Origin: Bacteroidota bacterium
GTDB lineage: Bacteria > Bacteroidota > Bacteroidia > Chitinophagales > Chitinophagaceae
Reading direction: 5' to 3'
DNA: 6,113 bases
Assembly (NCBI GenBank): GCA_023396345.1
Contig: JAEWWO010000341.1
Location: 1-6,113, forward strand
This document shows positions 1-6,026 of the stretch, piece by piece. Position 1 is the first letter of the stretch, and each line of letters begins with the position of its first letter. Below the pieces are notes generated by a model. The model did not search any database and was not told the DNA's origin. It saw only the letters and a program-made list of their open reading frames with translations. The translations under genes were made by a program, and so were the position numbers.

Positions 1-2
1 TT

Positions 3-242
3 TTTGCACTATCTGTTCCTGATAAAGTCACTATTGATCAATATTCTGGCGACATATTAAAGCTTGATAAATTTGCCGATAAAAATTTAGGACAAAAAAT
101 AGCAGGCTCCATAAAACCTTTGCATACAGGAGATATTTTCGGTATGTTCTCAAAGATTATCTATTTTATTTTTTGTCTCATAGCTACCAGTCTGCCTGTG
201 ACCGGTACTATTATCTGGATTAATAAGATGAAGAAGAAATAA
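3..242 (+). CDS. PepSY-associated TM protein, C-terminal part (partial)
   Basis: This is the last 79 codons of a gene that begins outside the window. The frame is open from base 3 to the TAA at 240-242. The peptide contains a PepSY-like turn (DQYSGDIL, residues 12-19 of the visible part), then LGQKI, then IKPLHTG with a conserved-looking His. A hydrophobic segment follows (about residues 51-73, KIIYFIFCLIATSLPVTG), and the protein ends in a basic cytoplasmic tail (NKMKKK). This order is typical of the C-terminus of PepSY-associated TM proteins, often annotated as iron-regulated or iron-uptake membrane proteins and commonly found near TonB-dependent siderophore receptors. The membrane location is read from the sequence. 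The iron link is family knowledge only, because the upstream neighbours are not visible. The stop codon lies within the palindrome at 239-280. Confidence 0.8.
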   Translation, partial: FALSVPDKVTIDQYSGDILKLDKFADKNLGQKIAGSIKPLHTGDIFGMFSKIIYFIFCLIATSLPVTGTIIWINKMKKK

Positions 243-280
243 ATGTAGGAACGCGCCACGTGGCGCGTTCCTACATTTAT
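239..280. repeat. Perfect 42-bp REP-like palindrome, possible terminator
   Basis: The sequence is a perfect inverted repeat centred between bases 259 and 260. Its core half is TGTAGGAACGCGCCA, flanked by AT-rich ends. As RNA it could form a 19-bp stem with an ACGU loop. It is much more GC-rich than its surroundings and overlaps the stop codon of the PepSY gene. The GTAG at the outer edge of the GC core, with CTAC at the other side, resembles REP elements mobilised by RAYT (TnpA-REP) transposases. No U-tract follows, so it is not a textbook intrinsic terminator, although a stem this stable could still stop transcription or protect the 3' end of the mRNA. Membership in a genomic repeat family is inferred from one copy. 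Confidence 0.75.
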
Positions 281-461
281 GCCAAAATCTTATTTAATCT
301 ATAACTCTTAAATTCCGTAAAACTCCCTATTTTTACTTCGATTAATAAAATTCGTGATGAAATCGACATGATTAAAATAATTATTAAATATACAAAACAA
401 TGATTATTTTAATCATCAAAGATTCTATCTGACCATAAAATAAAAATCAAAAAACAAACAG
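281..461. other. AT-rich intergenic region upstream of the M1 peptidase
   Basis: This 181-bp stretch has no plausible gene. It holds the paired dyads at 368-416, described separately. I searched the + strand for the Bacteroidota promoter pattern (TTTG, 19-21 bp, TAnnTTTG). The closest -7 match is TATTTTTA at 328-335, but it has no matching -33 box, so I do not call a promoter. A short inverted repeat, TCGATT (338-343) and AATCGA (361-366), is also present but too short to interpret. The last 20 bases before the peptidase start are very A-rich and lack a Shine-Dalgarno site, as is normal in this phylum. Confidence 0.6.
368..416. promoter_or_regulatory. Paired operator-like dyads / AT-rich hairpin
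   Basis: Bases 400-416 form the perfect dyad ATGATTA-TTT-TAATCAT. Bases 368-384 carry ATGATTA-AAA-TAATTAT, which matches it at 13 of 14 half-site positions. The two lie 32 bp apart centre to centre, close to three helical turns, so two bound dimers would sit on the same DNA face. The same bases can also be read as one large inverted repeat: 368-385 pairs with 399-416 (18 bp with one G-U pair) around a 13-nt loop. The arrangement is seen directly. Its role, as a regulator-binding site or as a leader hairpin about 45 nt before the peptidase start, is inference. Confidence 0.4.
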
Positions 462-2966
462 ATGAAAAAATTCTTTCTTTTATTCTTTGTTTTTAATGCA
501 TTGCTTCTGCAGGCACAGGTTGAAGATGTGCGTGAAGATATCATTGTAACTTCATCGGCAGATACCGCCTGGCGGCAAATATACAGAGCCACACCGGAAA
601 AAATCAATAATCTGGTTCACACAAAGCTGGATGTACGTTTTGATTACGATAAATCTTATCTCTACGGCAAAGCGTGGATTACATTAAAGCCACATTTCTA
701 TCCGACTGATAGCCTTATGCTCGATGCAAAAGCTATGGATATAAAAACTGTAGCCTTGTTTGCCAATGGCAAAACTACACCATTGAAATATACATATGAC
801 GCTGAACAATTGAAAATTAATCTGGGTAAAACGTATAAAAAAGATCAGGAATACACCATTTATGTAGATTATACCGCCAAACCCGATGAATACAAATCAA
901 ACCAAAAAGGCCTGGCTATTACAGACGATAAAGGGTTATATTTTATCAACCCAAAAGGTACAGAAGCAGGAAAACCCACACAGATATGGACACAGGGCGA
1001 GCCGGAAAGCAACAGCGTATGGTTTCCCACCATTGATAAACCTAATCAGAAAATGACACACGAAATTGCCATGACTGTGCCGGATAAATATGTGTCGCTT
1101 TCTAACGGATTAATGACATCATCCAAAAAAAACAGCAACGGTACGCGCACCGATGTATGGAAAATGACACAGCCGCATGCGCCCTATCTTGTGTTTATGG
1201 GTGTGGGAGATTATGCAGTAGTAAAAGATAAATATAAAAATATTGCCGTTGATTATTATGTAGAAAAAGAATATGCACCTTATGCCAGACAAATATTCGG
1301 ACTTACGCCTGAAATGATCGGCTTCTACGCTAAACTCACCGGTGTTGAATATCCCTGGGCAAAATATGCACAGATGACAGCCAGGGATTATGTAAGCGGT
1401 GCCATGGAAAACACAACATCAACGCTGCATCAAAGTTCCTCACCGCAAAATGCCCGTGAACTGCTTGATGGCAACAGATGGGAAGATGTAATTGCGCATG
1501 AAGTTTTTCATCACTGGTTTGGCAATCTGGCTACAACCGAAAGCTGGAGCAATTTGAGTATGAATGAAAGTTTTGCCAACTACAGCGAATATTTGTGGAG
1601 AGAATATAAATACGGAAAAGAATCGGCAGATGCACACAGATTCAATGATGTGCAGGGATATATGATGGGTAATAATTTCAACAAGGACCTGGTGCGTTTT
1701 CATTACCGCAATCCTGATGATATGTTCGATGCCGTAAGCTACAACAAAGGCGGAGCTATTTTGCATATGTTGCGCCATATCATAGGCTACGATGCATTTT
1801 CGCAAACATTAAACAAAGTACTTACCGATAATAAATATGGTACGCTCGAAGCGCATCAGCTCAGATTGGCGGTAGAGGAAGTTACGGGAAAAGATATGAG
1901 CTGGTTTTTTAATCAGTGGTTTTACAATAATGGTCATCCGCAGCTTGATATCAATTATATGTCAACGGTAAATTCTGCGATGGTTACTATCGAGCAAACA
2001 CAAAAAAATGCTCCTGTTTTTAAATTTCCGATAGCTATAGATATTTATGTAAACGGGAAAAAAACCAGACATAATGTGTGGGTTGATAAAGCCAAACAAA
2101 CTTTTACTTTCCCCGTAACAGGTAAGCCTGAGTTAATCAATGCCGATGCAGACAAGTATTTGCTGGCTACCAAAAAAGAAAACAAGACTTTAAACGAATA
2201 TATTGCTCAGTACAGATATGCGGGAAATTTTCTTGACAGAAGAGAAGCCGTAGAATTTGCGCTGGCAAACGCTACGCAGCCGGCAGCAGCAGATTTTATC
2301 ATTAATCAGGCTATGAGCGACAGTAACTATGTAATCCGTCAGATGGTGTTGTACGGATTGAATCCGCAGGTGATGAATGCCAACGCATTTGCTAAGCTGG
2401 AGCAAATAGCCAAAACTGACAAACACAAACAAACACGTGCGGCAGCAATTGATATTTTAGGCTATACCCGCGATCCTAAATACCTGCCCATATTTGCAGA
2501 AGCAGTGAATGATTCTTCCTACAGCGTGTCCGGAGCGGCTTTGCAGGGACTTTCTGTGTTAGACAGAGACAAGGCAATGGCTTTGCTTCCTGAACTGAAA
2601 AAAGATGCAAAAGGTAAACTGAAAATGGCAACAGAAAGACTGGATATGCTCAACAAAACAGAAGCGGATTTCGAAGAAATGTATCAGCAATACAAAAATC
2701 TGAATGATATCAATATGAAAGCAGAATATACCTTTGATTTCATGGGTTATTTGCTGGCGATAAATGATACGGAGAAATTCAAAAGAGGTGTGGATGAGGT
2801 TATAGCGTTCAGAGATAAGGCTGCGGAAAGCTATGCTCCTTACAAAGACGCTGTAAACAACTTCTTTAAGCAAATTGCGCAGCAAAAACAGGCAAGAAAA
2901 GCACAGTCCGCCAATCCGGCAGCGTTGCAGGAACAAATAGACTATATCAATTTAAAAACAAAATAA
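462..2966 (+). CDS. Secreted M1 family zinc aminopeptidase
   Basis: An 834-aa exported metallopeptidase predicted to remove N-terminal residues from peptides. Residues 1-18 are a signal peptide (MKKFFLLFF...LLLQA|Q), placing it in the periplasm or envelope. An M1 N-terminal beta domain spans about 53-230. The catalytic domain has the exopeptidase motif GAMEN at 313-317. The zinc site is HEVFH at 346-350 (His346, His350, general base Glu347), with the third ligand Glu369 exactly 18 residues later (NES). Tyr427 in SYNKGG is the likely transition-state-stabilising tyrosine. From about 590 to 800 the protein is helical with HEAT-like repeats (e.g. around TRAAAIDILGYTRD), as in larger M1 enzymes. 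All key residues are intact. I see no type IX secretion sorting domain at the C-terminus. The ATG follows an A-rich leader and fits the signal peptide. The exact substrate is unknown. Confidence 0.93.
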   Translation: MKKFFLLFFVFNALLLQAQVEDVREDIIVTSSADTAWRQIYRATPEKINNLVHTKLDVRFDYDKSYLYGKAWITLKPHFYPTDSLMLDAKAMDIKTVALFANGKTTPLKYTYDAEQLKINLGKTYKKDQEYTIYVDYTAKPDEYKSNQKGLAITDDKGLYFINPKGTEAGKPTQIWTQGEPESNSVWFPTIDKPNQKMTHEIAMTVPDKYVSLSNGLMTSSKKNSNGTRTDVWKMTQPHAPYLVFMGVGDYAVVKDKYKNIAVDYYVEKEYAPYARQIFGLTPEMIGFYAKLTGVEYPWAKYAQMTARDYVSGAMENTTSTLHQSSSPQNARELLDGNRWEDVIAHEVFHHWFGNLATTESWSNLSMNESFANYSEYLWREYKYGKESADAHRFNDVQGYMMGNNFNKDLVRFHYRNPDDMFDAVSYNKGGAILHMLRHIIGYDAFSQTLNKVLTDNKYGTLEAHQLRLAVEEVTGKDMSWFFNQWFYNNGHPQLDINYMSTVNSAMVTIEQTQKNAPVFKFPIAIDIYVNGKKTRHNVWVDKAKQTFTFPVTGKPELINADADKYLLATKKENKTLNEYIAQYRYAGNFLDRREAVEFALANATQPAAADFIINQAMSDSNYVIRQMVLYGLNPQVMNANAFAKLEQIAKTDKHKQTRAAAIDILGYTRDPKYLPIFAEAVNDSSYSVSGAALQGLSVLDRDKAMALLPELKKDAKGKLKMATERLDMLNKTEADFEEMYQQYKNLNDINMKAEYTFDFMGYLLAINDTEKFKRGVDEVIAFRDKAAESYAPYKDAVNNFFKQIAQQKQARKAQSANPAALQEQIDYINLKTK

Positions 2967-3092
2967 ACATCGTTTAGCTTAAATTTAAACAACAAGGTTT
3001 TATTATTTCTTTATTTTGATGTAATTTCGAGCCGCAAAATAAAACTAAAACAAGGTTCTGTATAGAACTACTATTAAAATAAAATCAACATT
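2967..3092 (+). promoter_or_regulatory. Intergenic gap with weak promoter candidate for the E2 gene
   Basis: This 126-bp gap separates the peptidase from the E2 gene. TAATTTCG at 3022-3029 matches the Bacteroidota -7 box TAnnTTTG at all but one position, and it is followed by the run GAGCCGCAAAAT. The expected -33 position holds only TTTT (2998-3001) at a 20-bp spacing, so the call is weak. The -7 candidate lies in the loop of a 9-bp inverted repeat, TTTATTTTG (3010-3018) with CAAAATAAA (3035-3043). The 9-mer AACAAGGTT occurs twice (2991-2999 and 3049-3057). I see no clear terminator after the peptidase, so read-through into the E2 gene is possible. Confidence 0.35.
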
Positions 3093-4754
3093 ATGGCTGA
3101 AGTGATAAAAATGCCGCGCCTTAGCGATACCATGACCGAAGGAGTTATTGCTGCATGGCACAAAAAAGTTGGAGATACTGTAAAGAAAGGTGATCTTTTA
3201 GCTGAGATAGAAACCGACAAAGCTACAATGGAACTGGAAAGTTACAAAGATGGTACAGTTCTGCATCTGGGAGGTCCTGAAGGAGCAAAAATTCTTGTGG
3301 ATGATTTACTGTTGATAGTAGGAGAACAGGGAGAAGATATTTCCGGGCTTACATCCGGCGGTGGTGCCAAAGAAGAAAAAGCTGCGGAGAAAAAAGAAGA
3401 AGCACCTGCAAAAGAAGAGAAGAAAGAAGAACCTAAGAAAGAAGAAAAAGCTGCATCCGGTTTAGATATTTCTAAAATGGATGAAGTGGTTTTGATGCCC
3501 CGTTTGAGCGATACCATGACCGAAGGCGTTATTGCCGCCTGGAGAAAAAATGTGGGAGATGATGTAAAGAAAGGTGAAATCCTTGTTGATATTGAAACTG
3601 ATAAAGCTACCATGGAACTGGAAAGTTACAAAGATGGCAAGTTATTGTATCAGGGAGCGGGCGATGGCGAAAGCATTAAAGTAAAAGAACTGCTTTGTAT
3701 TATAGGTAAAGAAGGAACTGATGTAGATGCGATAGTTGCTGCTGCCAAAAATATGGGAGAAGGCGCAACAGAAGAACCACAGGATGAAAAGCAAGAAGCA
3801 GCTCCTGCAACAGAAGCAAAAGCAGATGCGCCTAAAGCAAAAGCTCAGCCACAGCAGGAAGTTGTAAATGAAGGAAGAATATTTGCTTCGCCGCTGGCTA
3901 AGAAAATTGCAGAAGATAAAGGTATTGATCTTAAATATGTAAAGGGTAGCGGAGACAACGGCAGAATTGTAAAAAGCGATGTTGAAAATTATCAGCCGGC
4001 TGCGCAACCTGCCGCTGAAACAAAACAAGCTGCAACAACATCCGCAGTAGCTGCTGCTCCTGTTGGTGAAGAGTCGTTTGAAGAAGTAGCCGTAAGCCAG
4101 ATGCGCAAAACTATTGCCCGCAGATTGAGTGAGAGCAAATACACAGCTCCGCATTTCTATCTGACTATGGCAATTGATATGGACAATGTAGTTGCTGCAC
4201 GTCCGAGATTAAATCAGAACGCAAAAGATTACAAAATCAGTTTCAACGATATCGTACTGAAAGCTGTGGCTGTAGCATTGAAAAAACATCCTGCGGTAAA
4301 CAGCAGCTGGCAGGGAGAAACTATCAGAGTGAATCATCACGTAAACGTTGGTGTTGCCGTGGCTGTACCGGATGGTTTACTGGTTCCTGTTGTTCGTTTT
4401 GCTGACACAAAATCATTGAAACAAATTTCTGCTGAAGTAAAAGAATTTTCTCAGAAAGCAAAAGATAAGAAACTGCAACCTTCTGACTGGGAAGGAAGCA
4501 CATTCACTATTTCCAATCTGGGAATGTTTGGTATAGATCAGTTTACCGGAATCATTAATTCTCCTGATGCATGTATTCTTGCTGTGGGAGGAATTACGCA
4601 GGAGCCTGTGGTAAAAGATGGTCAGATTGTAGTTGGCAATGTAATGAAAGTTACACTTAGCTGCGACCACAGAGTGGTAGACGGTGCAGCCGGTGCAGCA
4701 TTCCTGCAAACGCTGAAAGAGTTGCTGGAAGAGCCTTTGAGAATATTACTATAA
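3093..4754 (+). CDS. pdhC: Pyruvate dehydrogenase E2, dihydrolipoamide acetyltransferase
   Basis: A 553-aa core subunit of the cytoplasmic pyruvate dehydrogenase complex. It transfers the acetyl group from lipoyl-lysine to CoA to make acetyl-CoA. Two lipoyl domains occupy about 1-80 and 129-208, each with the ETDKATMEL motif, lipoylated at Lys43 and Lys171. They are joined by a Lys/Glu/Ala-rich flexible linker (about 93-125). A second Ala/Pro/Gln-rich linker leads to the peripheral subunit-binding domain (about 262-300, RIFASPLAKKIAEDKG), which docks E1 or E3. The acyltransferase domain runs from about 329 to the end, with the catalytic DHRVVDG at 525-531 (His526, Asp530). All motifs are intact. 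The PDH assignment over other 2-oxoacid complexes rests on the MPRLSDTMTEG lipoyl sequence and the overall layout. No E1 or E3 gene is adjacent. The same gene is also called aceF. Confidence 0.93.
   Translation: MAEVIKMPRLSDTMTEGVIAAWHKKVGDTVKKGDLLAEIETDKATMELESYKDGTVLHLGGPEGAKILVDDLLLIVGEQGEDISGLTSGGGAKEEKAAEKKEEAPAKEEKKEEPKKEEKAASGLDISKMDEVVLMPRLSDTMTEGVIAAWRKNVGDDVKKGEILVDIETDKATMELESYKDGKLLYQGAGDGESIKVKELLCIIGKEGTDVDAIVAAAKNMGEGATEEPQDEKQEAAPATEAKADAPKAKAQPQQEVVNEGRIFASPLAKKIAEDKGIDLKYVKGSGDNGRIVKSDVENYQPAAQPAAETKQAATTSAVAAAPVGEESFEEVAVSQMRKTIARRLSESKYTAPHFYLTMAIDMDNVVAARPRLNQNAKDYKISFNDIVLKAVAVALKKHPAVNSSWQGETIRVNHHVNVGVAVAVPDGLLVPVVRFADTKSLKQISAEVKEFSQKAKDKKLQPSDWEGSTFTISNLGMFGIDQFTGIINSPDACILAVGGITQEPVVKDGQIVVGNVMKVTLSCDHRVVDGAAGAAFLQTLKELLEEPLRILL
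3123..3253 (+). repeat. Lipoyl-domain coding repeat, copy 1
   Basis: This is the first of two coding repeats inside the E2 gene, offset by 384 bp (128 codons) from the second. Identical blocks are AGCGATACCATGACCGAAGG (3123-3142) and a 26-bp block at 3228-3253 encoding MELESYKDG. Bases between them differ mostly at synonymous sites, with some amino-acid changes. Confidence 0.85.
3507..3637 (+). repeat. Lipoyl-domain coding repeat, copy 2
   Basis: Second copy of the lipoyl-domain repeat in the E2 gene, with identical blocks at 3507-3526 and 3612-3637. Both are in the same register and exactly 384 bp from copy 1, as expected from an in-frame domain duplication. Confidence 0.85.
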
Positions 4755-4778
4755 AATATTTATTAAAAATAAAAGGAT

Positions 4779-4813
4779 AAGAGCCGCATTGAAAAATGCG
4801 GTTCTTGTTTTTT
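4779..4813 (+). terminator. Intrinsic terminator of the E2 gene
   Basis: AAGAGCCGCATT (4779-4790) pairs with AATGCGGTTCTT (4795-4806): a 12-bp stem with one G-U pair, closed by a GAAA (GNRA) tetraloop. It is followed by G and six T at 4808-4813. It begins 25 bp after the E2 stop codon and faces the incoming minus-strand operon. Confidence 0.88.
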
Positions 4814-4833
4814 AGCGGCTCTGTTTATATGAC

Positions 4834-4865
4834 TAAAACAAAGAGACTGCCTTTTGAGCAGTCTC
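4834..4865 (-). terminator. Intrinsic terminator of the minus-strand operon
   Basis: GAGACTGC (4843-4850) and GCAGTCTC (4858-4865) form a perfect 8-bp stem with a 7-nt loop. Read on the minus strand, the stem is followed by TTTGTTTTAG, a suitable U-rich tail. It lies about 40 bp beyond the lipoprotein stop codon, so it most likely ends that transcript. Confidence 0.75.
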
Positions 4866-4904
4866 CGATTCGACATAACAATAAAAGAAACAAAAAGTTT
4901 AAGA

Positions 4905-5339
4905 TTAATATACAAATGTCTTTTGGTATTGTTGTGTTACTACATCGCTTAATTCGTTTTTAATCTCTCCGGAAATTTCAGCTTTGTATTTTATGGTAAA
5001 TGAATCACCGAAGTTTACTCCTGTCAACCCTACATTCGCAGCAACCAAAGGCCCAACAGATTCTATAACAATAGTATTGCCTGCAGCCAAATCCTGCTTG
5101 GAAATAGCCAAACCAGCCTCGTTATTCCTCGGTTCTCCGTTTACTTTCCACGATGCGGTGCCGCTGGAGTTAGTGCCGGCGATTATTACATGCGCATTAT
5201 CCTGCTCATTTAAGTTAAGCCCTTCAACGCTAACGGTGATTTTAATGTTTTTTCCTTGGGGGTTATTCGTTTCATTTTTTGAACAGGCTCCTGCAATTAA
5301 AATAAGGCAAGCTGTTGCAAAGACAGTCATTTTTTTCAT
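4905..5339 (-). CDS. Small lipoprotein of unknown function
   Basis: This encodes 144 aa that I do not assign to a named family. Residues 1-18 are a lipoprotein signal peptide (MKKMTVFATACLILIAGA) ending in the lipobox AGAC, so Cys19 should be lipidated after cleavage by signal peptidase II. The next residues, SKNE, only loosely resemble Bacteroidota surface-export signals, so periplasmic versus surface orientation is open. The mature part (about 125 aa) has alternating hydrophobic residues (KITVSVEGL, NTIVIESVG, DSFTIKYKAEISG), suggesting an all-beta, Ig-like or transthyretin-like fold. Its start is 33 bp after the stop of the barrel gene on the same strand, with no good promoter between, so the two are probably co-transcribed. 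The ATG giving MKKM is the first in frame and fits the signal peptide. Confidence 0.8.
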   Translation of the reverse strand: MKKMTVFATACLILIAGACSKNETNNPQGKNIKITVSVEGLNLNEQDNAHVIIAGTNSSGTASWKVNGEPRNNEAGLAISKQDLAAGNTIVIESVGPLVAANVGLTGVNFGDSFTIKYKAEISGEIKNELSDVVTQQYQKTFVY

Positions 5340-5372
5340 GACAAAATTTATTTAAAAGTTAATAATAAACAC

Positions 5373-5840
5373 TTAGAAAGTAAAGCGTAAGCCAAGCGCA
5401 AATCTTGCCGCCTCAAAGGAGGTGCCGTTACTTACATAAAATCTTGGACGCCAGTCAGCAGAAAGTGCTAAAGGAGCAGCTCCTATTTTATAATCAAGTC
5501 CTAACATCGGAGCCAAAGAAAATAGAGAACCTCCTCCGTTACCAAAACTTATAGCCGGACCTGCACCTACATACCATTTAAGACCGTCAGCTCCTGTAAT
5601 GTCTGCATGATAACCATACATCGCCTGAATAGTTGTTACTCCGGTCCCAAACAAAACAGATCCTTCAAGTGCATTATTATTAGTAAAGAAATGTTTGATA
5701 TGCGGACCTACAGCAGTTCCGTCTCCAACGTCAATCAATAAACCTGCGCCAGTATACTGGGCTTTTACATTAGTTGAAAACATCATACAGGCAACCATAA
5801 TAAATACAGATAAACTTGCTGTTAATTTTAGTCTTTTCAT
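5373..5840 (-). CDS. Small outer-membrane beta-barrel protein, unknown function
   Basis: A 155-aa exported protein. Residues 1-27 are a signal peptide (MKRLKLTASLSVFIMVACMM...NVKA|Q). The mature 128 residues are rich in Gly and aromatic residues and break into amphipathic strand-like pieces: TGAGLLIDVG, LEGSVLFGTG, LKWYVGAGPAISFG, LAPMLGLDYKIG, LALSADWRPRFYV. The protein ends in ARFALGLRFTF, whose terminal Phe and alternating pattern match the C-terminal signal used by the BAM machinery. A barrel of about 8 strands would fit this length. Similar short barrel proteins are common in Bacteroidota and usually lack a known function. It is the first gene of the minus-strand operon, with a good promoter at 5885-5916, and precedes the lipoprotein by 33 bp. 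The barrel call is inferred from pattern, not from a characterised homologue. Confidence 0.8.
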   Translation of the reverse strand: MKRLKLTASLSVFIMVACMMFSTNVKAQYTGAGLLIDVGDGTAVGPHIKHFFTNNNALEGSVLFGTGVTTIQAMYGYHADITGADGLKWYVGAGPAISFGNGGGSLFSLAPMLGLDYKIGAAPLALSADWRPRFYVSNGTSFEAARFALGLRFTF

Positions 5841-5884
5841 AATTCTTTTTAGTTTTTTTGATTTTTATTAGTTATTTATCAAAG

Positions 5885-5916
5885 CAAAAGTATAACAGCC
5901 CTGAACTCAAGTCAAT
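5885..5916 (-). promoter_or_regulatory. Bacteroidota-type promoter of the barrel/lipoprotein operon
   Basis: On the minus strand, TACTTTTG (5892-5885) matches the Bacteroidota -7 consensus TAnnTTTG exactly. ATTG (5916-5913) matches three of four bases of the -33 box TTTG, with a 20-bp spacer. The predicted start of transcription is near 5878, giving a leader of roughly 37 nt before the ATG at 5840. Confidence 0.8.
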
Positions 5917-6026
5917 CCTTAGTTTATTGTAATTTTATATCCCCTTTTTCAGGTATTTTTATAAAGAGGGGTTCAGATATATAAAAACATATTTACATTT
6001 ACTGAAATTTCAAATCTCAAACAAAC
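5917..6026. other. Remainder of the divergent intergenic region
   Basis: This AT-rich stretch lies between the minus-strand promoter and the rightmost gene. An imperfect hairpin can form from CCCCTTTTT (5941-5949) and AAAGAGGGG (5963-5971), 9 bp with one G-U pair and a 13-nt loop. A -7-like TACATTTA (5994-6001) lies before the rightmost gene, but no -33 box is found at the right spacing. No gene is seen. Confidence 0.4.

Noticed and set aside
239..280. Palindrome as a single CRISPR repeat
   Set aside because: There is only one copy, with no spacers and no cas genes. Full symmetry across 42 bp also differs from typical CRISPR repeats.
328..335. TATTTTTA as a -7 promoter box for the peptidase gene
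   Set aside because: It matches seven of eight positions, but no TTTG-like box lies 19-21 bp upstream.
1440..1805. 121-codon minus-strand open frame opposite the peptidase active site
   Set aside because: It overlaps the HEVFH and catalytic Tyr coding region of a clear M1 gene, and has no domain pattern of its own.
3642..4154. 170-codon open frame on the minus strand inside the E2 gene
   Set aside because: It lies entirely opposite a confident gene with intact motifs. Its Cys/Phe/Ser-rich translation is typical of the antisense of Ala/Lys/Glu-rich coding sequence.
4984..5355. 123-codon plus-strand open frame opposite the lipoprotein gene
   Set aside because: The minus-strand reading has a signal peptide, lipobox, operon partner and terminator. 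The plus-strand reading has none of these.
5373..5840. Reading the barrel protein as a lipoprotein because of Cys18 (MVAC) in its signal sequence
   Set aside because: The residues before the Cys are a poor lipobox. The hydrophobic core continues past it to a normal VKA|Q cleavage site, and the C-terminus is barrel-like.
5941..5971. CCCCTTTTT...AAAGAGGGG hairpin as a terminator
   Set aside because: It sits between divergent genes, where no transcript needs ending, and has a G-U pair, a 13-nt loop and no U-tract on either side.
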